Assembly (NCBI GenBank): GCA_002709045.1
Contig: PAPJ01000052.1
Coordinates: 1 to 46,238 of the forward strand
Direction: 5' to 3'
Length of the DNA: 46,238 bases
From: Planctomycetaceae bacterium
Lineage (GTDB): Bacteria > Planctomycetota > Planctomycetia > Pirellulales > Pirellulaceae
Part shown: piece by piece, positions 9,101-17,931 of the stretch
How the letters are laid out: every line of letters starts with the position of its first letter
How positions within the stretch are numbered: the stretch's first letter is position 1
The notes under the pieces: generated by a model
The model's input: the letters and a program-made list of their open reading frames with translations, nothing else
Databases searched by the model: none
What the model was told of the DNA's origin: nothing
Program-made: the position numbers and the translations under genes

Positions 9101-10183
9101 TTATGCTGCACTCTCTTCTGTGAGCAATCTGTCGCCAAAGGGTCCATCCTGCATAAGATTCAGACTTCTGCTAAGACGCTCCCTGTCAGCCGGTCTGGGT
9201 AGCTGTTGTAGTGCCGCAAAGACGCGTTCAATCTGTTGTTGAGAAATCGTATTCAGCAGAGGATGCCCCAAACCCATGATATACTTTGCCCGCTGCAGGT
9301 CCGCAAATTTGGCGGGATCATCCTGCATAGATTGAAACAGCGAAGTGACTGCCAACTGTGCCTGCTGAACTTCCTGCCAGTCATTACGCTGAGCTGCCTC
9401 GAGAATATGCAGATACTGAAATACTGCAAATGACATCGGTCCGGATGTCACACCACACCGTACCGGATCATCCTGTAAGGCATTGGCCAAAAACGGATCC
9501 CACCCCTGAACAATCTTTAAGTCTTGCAGGCGTTGATCAGTCAAAAACTTTTTTGTGCTACTTTGATAATCGGCCTCGGTAACTTTTACTGCCACCAAAT
9601 GTTGGCCAAATACCTGCTGAAGATCAGCGACCGCATCTGTCCCTAATGGGACTCCGCTTACATCAGGGATGGAGTACACGCCTAATGCTAAATCTGCCTC
9701 AACAACAGCCTGACAGGCAGATTGCATATCGCGGCTGACTTCCTGGCAGGTGGCGTCAGCATCTAAATTGGTTCCCGGTCGCACAAAGGCGATATCAAAT
9801 CCGGCCTGAACTAAGGTTTCAACATGTTGTTGATGCCAATCGGGGCCGTCTTCGGGACGTAAGAGGGCAATTTTAATCGTATTTCCCAATTCAACTTCTT
9901 TTGTGGACAAGAACCACTGATCAAGTTCTTCAGGGGTCCGAACATGCCCCTGACCGGTGGAAGCACCAATTAACACAGCAGACACATTCTGCTCGGCCAG
10001 TTTTTTCAAAAACAGGTTGTTTCGTTGTACATCAAGAAACCGTCGCGGGAGTTCTCCGGACGTTGCATCAAAACAGGCGACTGTCGCAAGTGGGTAGTTA
10101 TCAAACGTTATCTTTGGCATAAACTCATCCTTTTCCGCCAACAGAGGCTGTAATTCTCTGCAAAGTAAATCGGCTTCCACCAT
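9101..10183 (-). CDS. DapA/N-acetylneuraminate-lyase family aldolase-like protein
   Basis: A 360-residue TIM-barrel protein related to dihydrodipicolinate synthase and sugar-acid aldolases. Matching segments are VSAVLIGASTGQGHVRTPEE (the substrate-binding loop, usually GTTGE), LGVYSIPDVSGVPL (the catalytic tyrosine region), VAVKVTEADY (the Schiff-base lysine) and GWDPFLANAL. The Gly-Thr-Thr-Gly-Glu loop is altered to GASTGQG, so it is probably not a housekeeping lysine enzyme. Two starts are plausible. The first ATG or adjacent GTG at about 10183-10180 follows GGAGG. An internal ATG at 10120 follows AAGGATGAG, and the conserved fold begins just after it. The gene is divergent from the hydroxyacid dehydrogenase and shares a 260-base control region with it. 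Confidence 0.75.
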   Translation of the reverse strand: MVEADLLCRELQPLLAEKDEFMPKITFDNYPLATVACFDATSGELPRRFLDVQRNNLFLKKLAEQNVSAVLIGASTGQGHVRTPEELDQWFLSTKEVELGNTIKIALLRPEDGPDWHQQHVETLVQAGFDIAFVRPGTNLDADATCQEVSRDMQSACQAVVEADLALGVYSIPDVSGVPLGTDAVADLQQVFGQHLVAVKVTEADYQSSTKKFLTDQRLQDLKIVQGWDPFLANALQDDPVRCGVTSGPMSFAVFQYLHILEAAQRNDWQEVQQAQLAVTSLFQSMQDDPAKFADLQRAKYIMGLGHPLLNTISQQQIERVFAALQQLPRPADRERLSRSLNLMQDGPFGDRLLTEESAA

Positions 10184-10279
10184 AAACCTCCGTCAGCCTA
10201 GCAAACCTTGCCCATAATTACCTGTCTTTTCTAATAATTATGCTTTCCCTTTTTAATCCTGGTATTGATGAAAATATTT

Positions 10280-10316
10280 CGGTCGGCGGTTTTATCAGGT
10301 TTGATCAAGCCGACCG
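10280..10316. promoter_or_regulatory. Perfect 8-bp inverted repeat in a divergent control region
   Basis: CGGTCGGC (10280-10287) and GCCGACCG (10309-10316) are exact reverse complements separated by 21 bases that include TTTGATCAA. The element lies between the divergent aldolase-like and hydroxyacid dehydrogenase genes (97 bases from one start, 127 from the other). It could be an operator for a dimeric regulator or a leader hairpin for the plus-strand gene. The rest of the 10184-10442 gap shows no other clear signal. Confidence 0.4.
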
Positions 10317-10442
10317 GTGTTTATTACGGAGCATGGATGAGTTAGCTTCCCGGTCACCAATGCCATACAATCAGGGAAACTGTTTTCCAAATTTAACCAG
10401 ATACTATAGAAAGACGATTAACATCTGCAGGACGTTCCAATC

Positions 10443-11468
10443 ATGAATCTTCATGAATCCAAAATCGTACGCTTTAATTGCAAAACTTTTCCACCATCAC
10501 AATTTGAACGGCAGAAATATGCCGAATATGGTCTGAAACCTCTGGAAGTGGAATGTGATACGATTGCAGAGGCGATGCCATTGGTTAAAGATGCCGCTGC
10601 CATTATTGTTGTTGCCCAACCTGTCCCGGAACTGCTTATTAGTAATATGCAACAATGCCGGGTTATTTCCCGACTCGGTGCCGGAACGGACAAAATAGAC
10701 ATCGCGGCTGCCTCACGAGGGGGTATTCTGGTTACGAATGTCCCAAATTTCTGCGTTGAAGAACAGGCGGATCATTCATTTGCATTACTACTTGCCTGTA
10801 CACGCAAGCTATTTGAACAGCGTCTCCTGTTTCTGGAAGGGAACTATGATAAGGCCAGAGAACTTTGTCGTCCTCTGCGAAGAATGTCTGAACTGAAACT
10901 CGGCCTGGTGGGATTTGGCGGTTCTGCTAAAGCCATGGCCCGCCGCGCGGTAGGTTTTGGGATGGAAGTACTGGCTACCAGAAACGATCTTACCAAGCCC
11001 GACTCGCTGGCAGAGCAATTGAAAATAAACATGACCACACTCGATGAATTACTGCTTCAGTGTGACATCATCTCGCTACACCTGCCGCTTAACAGCGATA
11101 CACACCATCTGTTTAACCGTTCACGACTATTGGCCATGAAAGCCGGAGCGATATTAATCAATACAGCGCGCGGTGGCATCGTCGATGAGGATGCTTTAGT
11201 GGATATATTGCAGGAAGGTCATTTATCTGCGGCTGGCCTCGATACCTTTCAGGTTATCGATGTTCACTCCAGCAATTGTACCAACCCAACACATGCTCTT
11301 TTGAACCTGACGAATGTTGTGCTCACTCCTCATACGGCAGCCTTCTCAAAGGAATCCAGCAGAGACGTTAGTTACGGCGGAATCGAGAATCTGGTAGCTG
11401 CGCTCAGCGGAACTAATCCACCTGCAGCGCACATTGTTAACCCCGGCGTGCTGAGTCAATCGGGTTAA
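10443..11468 (+). CDS. D-isomer-specific 2-hydroxyacid dehydrogenase homologue
   Basis: A 341-residue NAD-dependent dehydrogenase of the phosphoglycerate dehydrogenase/CtBP group. The family motifs are SRLGAGTDKIDIAAAS, the lid segment VPNFCVEEQADHSFALLLA, the Rossmann loop LGLVGFGGSAKAMA (about 153), the catalytic arginine in INTARGGIVDEDAL, and the catalytic histidine in LTPHTA. The usual acidic motif after the sixth strand, normally xLDVFExEP, reads GLDTFQVIDVHSS, so the conserved catalytic glutamate seems to be missing. The enzyme may have altered chemistry or a different substrate. The start is the ATG at 10443, 10 bases after an AGGA. It is probably functionally linked to the divergent aldolase-like gene; this is inferred from position. 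Confidence 0.85.
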   Translation: MNLHESKIVRFNCKTFPPSQFERQKYAEYGLKPLEVECDTIAEAMPLVKDAAAIIVVAQPVPELLISNMQQCRVISRLGAGTDKIDIAAASRGGILVTNVPNFCVEEQADHSFALLLACTRKLFEQRLLFLEGNYDKARELCRPLRRMSELKLGLVGFGGSAKAMARRAVGFGMEVLATRNDLTKPDSLAEQLKINMTTLDELLLQCDIISLHLPLNSDTHHLFNRSRLLAMKAGAILINTARGGIVDEDALVDILQEGHLSAAGLDTFQVIDVHSSNCTNPTHALLNLTNVVLTPHTAAFSKESSRDVSYGGIENLVAALSGTNPPAAHIVNPGVLSQSG

Positions 11469-11521
11469 TAAATGTCGAGCAAAGTTCGCTAAGTGCATTT
11501 ACCATCACAAATCAATTCACA

Positions 11522-12526
11522 TCAAGCGTAGCTGGCATGAACTTGTTCATCTACCTCAAGGGAAGTTGGATTTGGAATGCGAGCAAATACTTTCAAATGA
11601 CTTTCCAGTTCCAGCAAAAGCAGAGTCGTGCTTCCTTCATTTGTCTTTTCTATGACAACTGCATTTGAATCTCCGTTGGCGTGCCGCACCTGAATGAATT
11701 CAGGGCGTACCAATATCGTTCCATCTTCATCTAGTCCGGAAAGATCCGTAATTTCTCCAGGCAGTGATGGCATCCCGGTATTCTTGTGATGAGTACTGAT
11801 ACTATTAACGGGCCCGAAAATCTTTGCTGCCTGCAATGAATTTGGTTTAAAGTACAATTCCTCCACATTTCCTGATTGAATTACTTTACCCTTTTCCAGA
11901 ATTGTCATCGACTCTGCAACAGCTAATGCTTCGCGGGGATCATGTGTCACTAATAAAGTGGCGACATCAGCCTCCTTTAAAAGTCGCAGAGTCAGTTTTC
12001 TTAAATCAGTTCTCAATCTTGGATCCAGATTTGAGAATGGTTCATCCAGTAACATTACCTGTGGCCTGCAGCACAATGCACGTGCCAGAGCAACCCGTTG
12101 CTGTTCACCTCCACTTAATTCGTGTGGCATCGCGTCACCACTGTCGGGCAACTCGATTAAATTCAGGTATTTATCCACGAGTTCCAGTCGTTGTTTACGC
12201 TTTAGATGACTTATTCCGTATCCAATATTGGCTGCCACTGTAAGGTGTGGAAAAAGCGCGTATTGTTGAAAAACCAGTCCTACGGGGCGTTTTTCCGGTA
12301 ACAGATTTGTCTGCTCGTCATAAAGAATACGGCCATTAACTTTAATTTCCCCGGCAAAGGGTATCTCCAATCCGGCAACAAGTCTTAATAATGTCGACTT
12401 TCCGCTACCTGACGCCCCTAGTAAACAATGGACACTACCTGAACCAATCTGCAACGAAACCTGGTCTAACGACTGGTAGTCTGCATAAAAGTGACTTACA
12501 GCACTAATTTTGAGTCCTTCATTCAT
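11522..12526 (-). CDS. fbpC: Iron(III) ABC transporter ATP-binding protein
   Basis: A 334-residue ABC ATPase that energises ferric-iron import at the inner face of the cytoplasmic membrane. Walker A is GASGSGKST (37-45), the Q-loop VFQQYALFPHLTV, the signature LSGGEQQR (137-144), Walker B VMLLDEP (158-164, Asp161-Glu162) and the switch histidine LLVTHD. A C-terminal TOBE-like region (about 245-330) matches the FbpC/PotA/CysA subfamily. The start is 5 bases after the permease stop, indicating tight translational linkage. It is the last gene of the cluster that begins with flavodoxin. Substrate identity comes from the binding protein and permease rather than from this sequence. Confidence 0.93.
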   Translation of the reverse strand: MNEGLKISAVSHFYADYQSLDQVSLQIGSGSVHCLLGASGSGKSTLLRLVAGLEIPFAGEIKVNGRILYDEQTNLLPEKRPVGLVFQQYALFPHLTVAANIGYGISHLKRKQRLELVDKYLNLIELPDSGDAMPHELSGGEQQRVALARALCCRPQVMLLDEPFSNLDPRLRTDLRKLTLRLLKEADVATLLVTHDPREALAVAESMTILEKGKVIQSGNVEELYFKPNSLQAAKIFGPVNSISTHHKNTGMPSLPGEITDLSGLDEDGTILVRPEFIQVRHANGDSNAVVIEKTNEGSTTLLLLELESHLKVFARIPNPTSLEVDEQVHASYA

Positions 12527-12531
12527 ATCAA

Positions 12532-14187
12532 TTACCCTGGGTTCGCATTTATGTTTTTTGAGAACACATATTTTGATAAGACAATAATTGGAATAAGCCC
12601 CACAACAATAATGGCCAACGCCGATGCTGCTGCTTCATCCAAACGTTCGTCCGAGGCCAACTGATACACACGGACTGATAATGTATCAAAGTTAAACGGA
12701 CGTAAGACCAGCGTAATTGGCAATTCTTTCATCGCGTCAACAAACACCATCAATGATGCGATAAAGATACTGGAGGACAACAGCGGTAAATGCACTCCGG
12801 TCAACGTCTTGACCGGCCCCCGCCCCAATGCAAACGAGGCATCATCAAGTGTTAACGAAATACGCTGATATCCCGAACGAATCATACCATTGGATACCGC
12901 AATAAATCGGCAAACGTACCCCAAGGCGAGTCCGATAATCGAACCGGTGAGCCAGAAGCCAATATCCTCTCCAAATAGCGTGAGGCACCAATCAGCAATC
13001 TTTTCTTCCACCAGAAACAGTGGGGATAAACAACCAATCGCAATCACTGTCCCGGGAATCGCATATCCGAGACCACTACCGCTGACGATTATACGATTAA
13101 ATAAATGGGGGCACCTCCTTAAAGAAGAAAACAGTGCAAAAGATAGCATGGTGGCAACAATGGCGACTACCAGAGAAACCTGTATGCTATTACGTCCTAA
13201 TTCTCCTAACAGTTCGAAGGCTCTTTGATCTCCGTTTTCCAGGGTCATATCAATGAAAATCCAAACCGGCAACAAAAATCCAATCAGGACCGGGGGCCAG
13301 ACAATAATATAGGCAGCCAACTTTCCGAACACCCCCATTTCGATACGTTGTACTTCTGTTGAGGCACCATTATTTGTGGCAATCCTTTTCTTACGGGTAA
13401 TTAGCCTCTGCCCAAGGATCATCAAAACAATAAATCCCACAAGGCAGGCGGAGAGTTGCCCGGCGCCCACGAGAGAACCGTGAGACAACCAAGTCCGATA
13501 GATACCGGTGGCAAACGTATCAACGGCGCAATAGTCAACAGCGCCGAATTCCGCCAAAGTTTCCATTAGCACTAACATCGCCCCGGCTATGACCGCTGGT
13601 CTTATTAGCGGGAAAGTAACTTTGAAAAACGTTTTTACTGCACCGGCACCAAGCAGCCGACTGGATTGAATCATCGAACTATCCAGCCGCAGAAACGCAG
13701 TACGACAAGCCAAATACACATAGGGGTAAAGTCCGGCAGACAAGATACAAATCGCGCCGGCCAAACTCCGCACCGTCGGAAACCAATAATCTCCGCGTTC
13801 CCATTGGAACATATCACGAAGTATCGTCTGCAAGGGCCCGGAATACTGAAAGAAATCGGTCGTGGCATATGCCAGCAAATAGGAAGGAATGGCAAGCGGC
13901 AGAATCAGTGCCCACTGCACCAGGGACCGGCCCGGAAATTCACAATGAGTAACAACCCAGGCGGAAGACAAGCCGATCAGAACAGTGGCCGTCACAACGC
14001 CAATCGCAAGTAGGGCGGTATTACGAACATAACGCGGCAGCACTGTTTCTGCGAGATGTCCCCAAACACCTTCCGAATCTTTGAAAACACTTAGTAAAAC
14101 ATCACCAAGTGGTAGAAGCAGCATTGCTACGACGACTGTGTTTAAGAGAATCCATCCCCAGACTTCCGAAGTTTTATAACGTCGCAT
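12532..14187 (-). CDS. fbpB: Iron(III) ABC transporter permease, fused double unit
   Basis: A 551-residue integral membrane protein with about twelve hydrophobic segments, made of two tandem binding-protein-dependent permease domains as in FbpB/SfuB. The ATPase-contact (EAA-like) loops are near EFGAVDYCAVDTFATGIYRT in the first half and near KELPITLVLRPFNFDTL in the second. Length is normal for the fused form. It lies 41 bases downstream of the binding protein and 5 bases upstream of the ATPase. Its likely role is to carry ferric iron delivered by the periplasmic protein. Confidence 0.92.
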   Translation of the reverse strand: MRRYKTSEVWGWILLNTVVVAMLLLPLGDVLLSVFKDSEGVWGHLAETVLPRYVRNTALLAIGVVTATVLIGLSSAWVVTHCEFPGRSLVQWALILPLAIPSYLLAYATTDFFQYSGPLQTILRDMFQWERGDYWFPTVRSLAGAICILSAGLYPYVYLACRTAFLRLDSSMIQSSRLLGAGAVKTFFKVTFPLIRPAVIAGAMLVLMETLAEFGAVDYCAVDTFATGIYRTWLSHGSLVGAGQLSACLVGFIVLMILGQRLITRKKRIATNNGASTEVQRIEMGVFGKLAAYIIVWPPVLIGFLLPVWIFIDMTLENGDQRAFELLGELGRNSIQVSLVVAIVATMLSFALFSSLRRCPHLFNRIIVSGSGLGYAIPGTVIAIGCLSPLFLVEEKIADWCLTLFGEDIGFWLTGSIIGLALGYVCRFIAVSNGMIRSGYQRISLTLDDASFALGRGPVKTLTGVHLPLLSSSIFIASLMVFVDAMKELPITLVLRPFNFDTLSVRVYQLASDERLDEAAASALAIIVVGLIPIIVLSKYVFSKNINANPG

Positions 14188-14228
14188 TTCCGTTATTACC
14201 TTTGGAAGTCAGGAATGTAAAATGGTTC

Positions 14229-15236
14229 TTATCTCCAGCCCACGCGATCCATCATGCGAATCGCTTTGGGGGTGTTTTCACCAATGACTGCCGGATTCAA
14301 CACATCGGCCTTAAACTTGCCCAGATCCTTTAGGACCTGTACGGTCGGCGTCCCTTTAACAACCGGGTATTCATTATTACCGGCGGCAAAGATATCCTGA
14401 GCCTGTTTACTGACAAGGAACTCCAATAATTTTACTGCATTTTCTTTATTGGGGGCGGTGGAAACAACTCCAGCTCCGGAAATATTAACATGTGCACCAC
14501 GACCATCTTGATTCGGAAATACAGCTCTGACCTTACTAGCAGCCTCACGTTCTTCATCCGTTCCTTTAAGCATACGGGCAAAGTAATACGAATTGGCCAC
14601 TGCCACATCGCCTTCGCCAGCTGCAACCGCTTTAATCTGATCCCTGTCACCTCCCTGCGGTGCACGAGCCATATTTTCCACAACCGCTTTACACCATTTC
14701 TCAGCTGCAGCTTCTCCATGTGTTTCAATAATCGAGCCAACCAGAGATTGGTTATACACATTGGTCGAACTTCGAATCAAAACCTTCCCTTTCAGTTCCG
14801 GCTTTGCCAAATCTTCGTACGTTGCAATCTCACCTTCTTTGACACGATCTCTGGAAACAAATATGATTCTGGCTCGCTTTGTCAGACCAAACCATAATCC
14901 ATCAGGATGACGCAAATTTGCGGGAACTTTTTTCTCCAAGGTCGTGGATTGAACGGACTGAAAAACACCCTGATCAACAGCTTTATGCAGCCGGGCTGCA
15001 TCGACCGTAATAAACACATCTGCCGGACTTCGTTTGCCTTCCCGCGCCAGTCGCTCAAGCAATGCGTCAGAACTACCTTCAATAATCTGAACCTTAATCC
15101 CAGTCTTCTCTTCAAACTGTTGATAAAGTTTATCGTCCGTATCGTAGTGACGGGCCGAGTAGATATTAACAACTTCCTGCGCCGTTAATGTCTGGAACGA
15201 AACGAACAACAGCATTATGACTAGTAATTTTTTCAT
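14229..15236 (-). CDS. fbpA: Periplasmic iron(III)-binding protein
   Basis: A 335-residue substrate-binding protein of the FbpA/FutA class. The longest frame begins at a TTG, but the ATG at 15236 follows GGGAG at eight bases and opens a Sec signal (MKKLLVIMLLFVSFQTLTA). The mature start VVNIYSARHYDTDD and the segment KRSPADVFITVDAARL are characteristic. The paired tyrosines Y217-Y218 (VANSYYFARM) match the residues that coordinate ferric iron in the family, and H30/Y31 are further ligand candidates. The 50-base gap upstream contains a direct repeat, CTACTAAGCA and CTACTTAAGCA (15257-15280), of unknown meaning. Confidence 0.92.
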   Translation of the reverse strand: MKKLLVIMLLFVSFQTLTAQEVVNIYSARHYDTDDKLYQQFEEKTGIKVQIIEGSSDALLERLAREGKRSPADVFITVDAARLHKAVDQGVFQSVQSTTLEKKVPANLRHPDGLWFGLTKRARIIFVSRDRVKEGEIATYEDLAKPELKGKVLIRSSTNVYNQSLVGSIIETHGEAAAEKWCKAVVENMARAPQGGDRDQIKAVAAGEGDVAVANSYYFARMLKGTDEEREAASKVRAVFPNQDGRGAHVNISGAGVVSTAPNKENAVKLLEFLVSKQAQDIFAAGNNEYPVVKGTPTVQVLKDLGKFKADVLNPAVIGENTPKAIRMMDRVGWR

Positions 15237-15286
15237 TTTCTTAGCTCCCAAAAATGCTACTAAGCAGAACTACTTAAGCATATCAT

Positions 15287-16618
15287 TTATTTGATCTGAA
15301 TATTAAAAAGGCGATCCCCGCGTCGGGCAATAATCCTATCTTCGACTAGAATAACTGCATAGAGAACAGGCCCACCGAAGGACCCTCGTTGTCCTTCGGT
15401 GGCACCGTTCTCCCATAATTTGGTTTCGCCAAGTAAGCTGTACTGATTACCTTGAGCGATAATTTGAATTGTGCCGTTTTTACATGGCAGAATTAAAGCA
15501 TTGCCCAGTTTGACGGGCGTAGCCCACATACTGGAAGCAAGTCGTTGAGAATAAACTTCGTTGCCTTTAGATGAATCCACCGCAAATAGCACACCTGCGC
15601 GATTGACAAAATAAGCCACCCCATTCATTTCCACTGGTGATCCAAACGAACTTGTCGCCTTTTCACAATGCCAGAGGTAATCGGCAGACCACTGCTGATC
15701 GACCAGACTGACTTTAATAACGCCATTGGAGGCAGCTGGATTACCGTCGCCTCCATCACCTCTGCCTGTAGTAGCCCCCATCAGAAATTCGCCGTTTCGC
15801 AACGGCATGGGTGTGGGCACTGTATTGCCCGAGATACCGTCGAAATCCCAGAGTTTTTTACCCGTAGCAGGATCCAGTCCTATAATCCGACCACTTCCGC
15901 TCAGCAACAACTGCTGAGAATCACCAACCTGCAACAGACGCGGGGTCGACCATGACGTGCTGCCCACACCGGACGATTTCCAGTTATCTTTACCTGACTT
16001 TTTGTCAACGCTGAGAATATAAGGTGACTCACTTCTTTCCACCCATACGAAAACTGCGTCCTGCGTCTGCTCGAGTGAGGAGGAAAGTCCGTGATTGGAT
16101 GCCAATTCACCGAATTCACCTAACAGATCGCGTTGCCAAGAAACTTTACCATCATGTGTGCACGAAACAAGCAAGCCACCTTCAAACAATGCAACAACAC
16201 CATTCTCATCAACCACCGGTGTCGGTGCCGCTTTACTAACATAGACACTACTCTCGCGAGGCCCCGGATTCTTAAACTCCAGACTCCAGGACTTTTTACC
16301 GCTTGTTAAATCGTATGCTGCAACGATACATTTCTCTTTGTTATCACCAATTACTGAAGTGGTATAAATTGCTTTATCCCAAACGACAGGACTGGACTGG
16401 CCGTAACCTTCAAGTTCGACTTCCCATTTCGTTTTCAACTCAACGGTTTGTTCAATTTTCAAGGCTTTAGAGTTCGTATTCGTGCCGCCATTCTGAAAAC
16501 TAAACCAACCAGTTTCAGCGTCTAGTTGCGAACATACCGAGAAAATGACACCGGCCCAAAGAAGCGACAGGCACCAACGGTTTAATAAGAACTTACTGTT
16601 TCGTATAAAACACATCAT
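15287..16618 (-). CDS. Secreted PQQ-like beta-propeller protein
   Basis: A 443-residue exported protein with an N-terminal signal segment (RWCLSLLWAGVIFSVCSQLDA) and repeated PQQ-type propeller blades. Blade motifs of the form AYDLTSGKKSW, SVDKKSGKDNW, GLDPATGKKLWDF and AVDSSKGNEVYSQ recur about every 50-60 residues, as in BamB-like propellers. No catalytic residues of PQQ dehydrogenases are evident, so it may be a scaffold or binding protein. It starts one base after the TPR gene's stop and ends 50 bases before the iron-binding protein, so it sits inside the iron cluster. A role in iron or envelope assembly is possible but unproven. Confidence 0.85.
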   Translation of the reverse strand: MMCFIRNSKFLLNRWCLSLLWAGVIFSVCSQLDAETGWFSFQNGGTNTNSKALKIEQTVELKTKWEVELEGYGQSSPVVWDKAIYTTSVIGDNKEKCIVAAYDLTSGKKSWSLEFKNPGPRESSVYVSKAAPTPVVDENGVVALFEGGLLVSCTHDGKVSWQRDLLGEFGELASNHGLSSSLEQTQDAVFVWVERSESPYILSVDKKSGKDNWKSSGVGSTSWSTPRLLQVGDSQQLLLSGSGRIIGLDPATGKKLWDFDGISGNTVPTPMPLRNGEFLMGATTGRGDGGDGNPAASNGVIKVSLVDQQWSADYLWHCEKATSSFGSPVEMNGVAYFVNRAGVLFAVDSSKGNEVYSQRLASSMWATPVKLGNALILPCKNGTIQIIAQGNQYSLLGETKLWENGATEGQRGSFGGPVLYAVILVEDRIIARRGDRLFNIQIK

Positions 16619-16619
16619 T

Positions 16620-17345
16620 TTAAGTTTGATTCTTTTGAAAATAGCGGCGCGTCAATTCACTGCAACAATTTTCAATACCTTCGACATAACCTATTTCACT
16701 AAAAATGATCTTCATCAACATAATATCTGCAATACATGCGACGTCACTAAGTTCCATACCTTCCAGAGCCCGGATCGCCTCCGATTCCCGATTTAGTTTC
16801 AAGAATGAACGCGCCAATGCAAGACGGTAAGGGGCTTTTAATGGTGACAATTCCACGGCTCTGCCAAAGAAAGTAATTGCCTGAAAATAACTACCACGTT
16901 TATAGGCTAACGCCCCGCCGGCGAACCAGTAGAAGGATGTGTTAGGAAACCTTAATCGTGCTTTACGTTCTGCTTTTGCGAGCAGGTTATATTCTCTGAC
17001 ATGAACCACAATACGCAAAAAGATATCCAGAGCTTCCTGAGGAAGTGCGTTGATATTATCGCTAACATCCTCAAGAATTCTTATCGCATCATTCCGGTCT
17101 CCCGTCTGCAACAGGCAATTGGCATACTTAACGGTTGCCAGCAAGCCAATTTTCCCGTGCTTTCTTGCAGAACTGAAACATTCCCGGGCACTGCGATACT
17201 GCTCACATGAATAGAAGCCGTTTGCCAGATTAAACGAAAGTTCAAAGACCGATTCTGTCTTCACAGTACCTGCGGACAAAAGTAGTTTCGCCTCAGTAAA
17301 GCGACCCTGGTCAATGAGTTCATTAATATAATCCGTTTGCTTCAT
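16620..17345 (-). CDS. TPR-repeat protein
   Basis: A 241-residue protein of tetratricopeptide-like helical repeats, seen as LATVKYANCLLQTGDRNDAI, FAGGALAYKRGSYFQAITFF and YRLALARSFLKLNRESEAI. The longest frame starts at 17423 and would overlap the flavodoxin gene by 49 bases. The internal ATG at 17345 (MKQTDYINELIDQGRF) starts 30 bases after the flavodoxin stop and is preferred. No signal peptide is present, so it is probably cytoplasmic and mediates protein contacts. It is the second gene of the flavodoxin-iron cluster; its partner is unknown. Confidence 0.75.
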   Translation of the reverse strand: MKQTDYINELIDQGRFTEAKLLLSAGTVKTESVFELSFNLANGFYSCEQYRSARECFSSARKHGKIGLLATVKYANCLLQTGDRNDAIRILEDVSDNINALPQEALDIFLRIVVHVREYNLLAKAERKARLRFPNTSFYWFAGGALAYKRGSYFQAITFFGRAVELSPLKAPYRLALARSFLKLNRESEAIRALEGMELSDVACIADIMLMKIIFSEIGYVEGIENCCSELTRRYFQKNQT

Positions 17346-17374
17346 AACAAATCCATTTCTTGCATTGCAAGTAA

Positions 17375-17902
17375 TTACGCTCCGGGTATTAACTGGCAGT
17401 CGGTCATAACCTTTACCAGCCACCCCTTAATGCGTTCATCGTGTAAATCCGGTTCATTATCCTCATCAAGTCCCAGACCGATGAAATGACCATCGTCATG
17501 AACTGCCAGAGATTCGTCGAAGGTATATTCTTCACTTGGCCAAACACCAACCAAATCGGGAGACCCAAGCGCTTTTACAACATCCCAAAGCATTCCCATT
17601 GCATCCAAAAAGTTGTAAGAGTAGCCAATTGCATCGCCCATACCAAAGAAAGCGATCTGCTTACCTGAGAGATCTAAGCCTTCCATGCGTGGAATGAACT
17701 CATCCCAATCATCCTGCATCTCCCCAATATTCCAGGTAGAAACACCGAGTAATAAAATATCGTAGGGAAGTAAATCTTCGGGTTCGGCCTTGCTAACATC
17801 TGCTGAATGGGAGACAAACGCGCCAAGTTGTTCACAAATCTTCTCAGCCGCCATCTCTGTATTACCGGTAGACGAACCGTAGAAAACACCTATTGATTTC
17901 AT
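17375..17902 (-). CDS. fldA: Flavodoxin (long-chain)
   Basis: A 175-residue flavodoxin, a cytoplasmic FMN-binding electron carrier that replaces ferredoxin when iron is scarce. The phosphate loop GSSTGNTEMA (9-18) is canonical. The FMN ring-stacking regions LLLGVSTWNIGEMQDDW and FFGMGDAIGYSYNFLDAMG follow. The extra loop of long-chain flavodoxins is present (VGVWPSEEYTFDES). The start ATG has AAGGATT upstream. The gene leads a minus-strand series with TPR, PQQ-like and ferric-iron transport genes at gaps of 30, 1, 50, 41 and 5 bases, which points to an iron-limitation operon. Confidence 0.93.
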   Translation of the reverse strand: MKSIGVFYGSSTGNTEMAAEKICEQLGAFVSHSADVSKAEPEDLLPYDILLLGVSTWNIGEMQDDWDEFIPRMEGLDLSGKQIAFFGMGDAIGYSYNFLDAMGMLWDVVKALGSPDLVGVWPSEEYTFDESLAVHDDGHFIGLGLDEDNEPDLHDERIKGWLVKVMTDCQLIPGA

Positions 17903-17931
17903 ATTGAAAATCCTTATCTAAGTAAAATCAT

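Noticed and set aside
10240..10446. 68-codon frame ending at the hydroxyacid dehydrogenase start
   Set aside because: It spans the shared control region and the inverted repeat, has no RBS or domain, and overlaps the next start.
14490..14897. 135-codon plus-strand frame opposite the iron-binding protein
   Set aside because: Antisense shadow of fbpA with no recognised motif.
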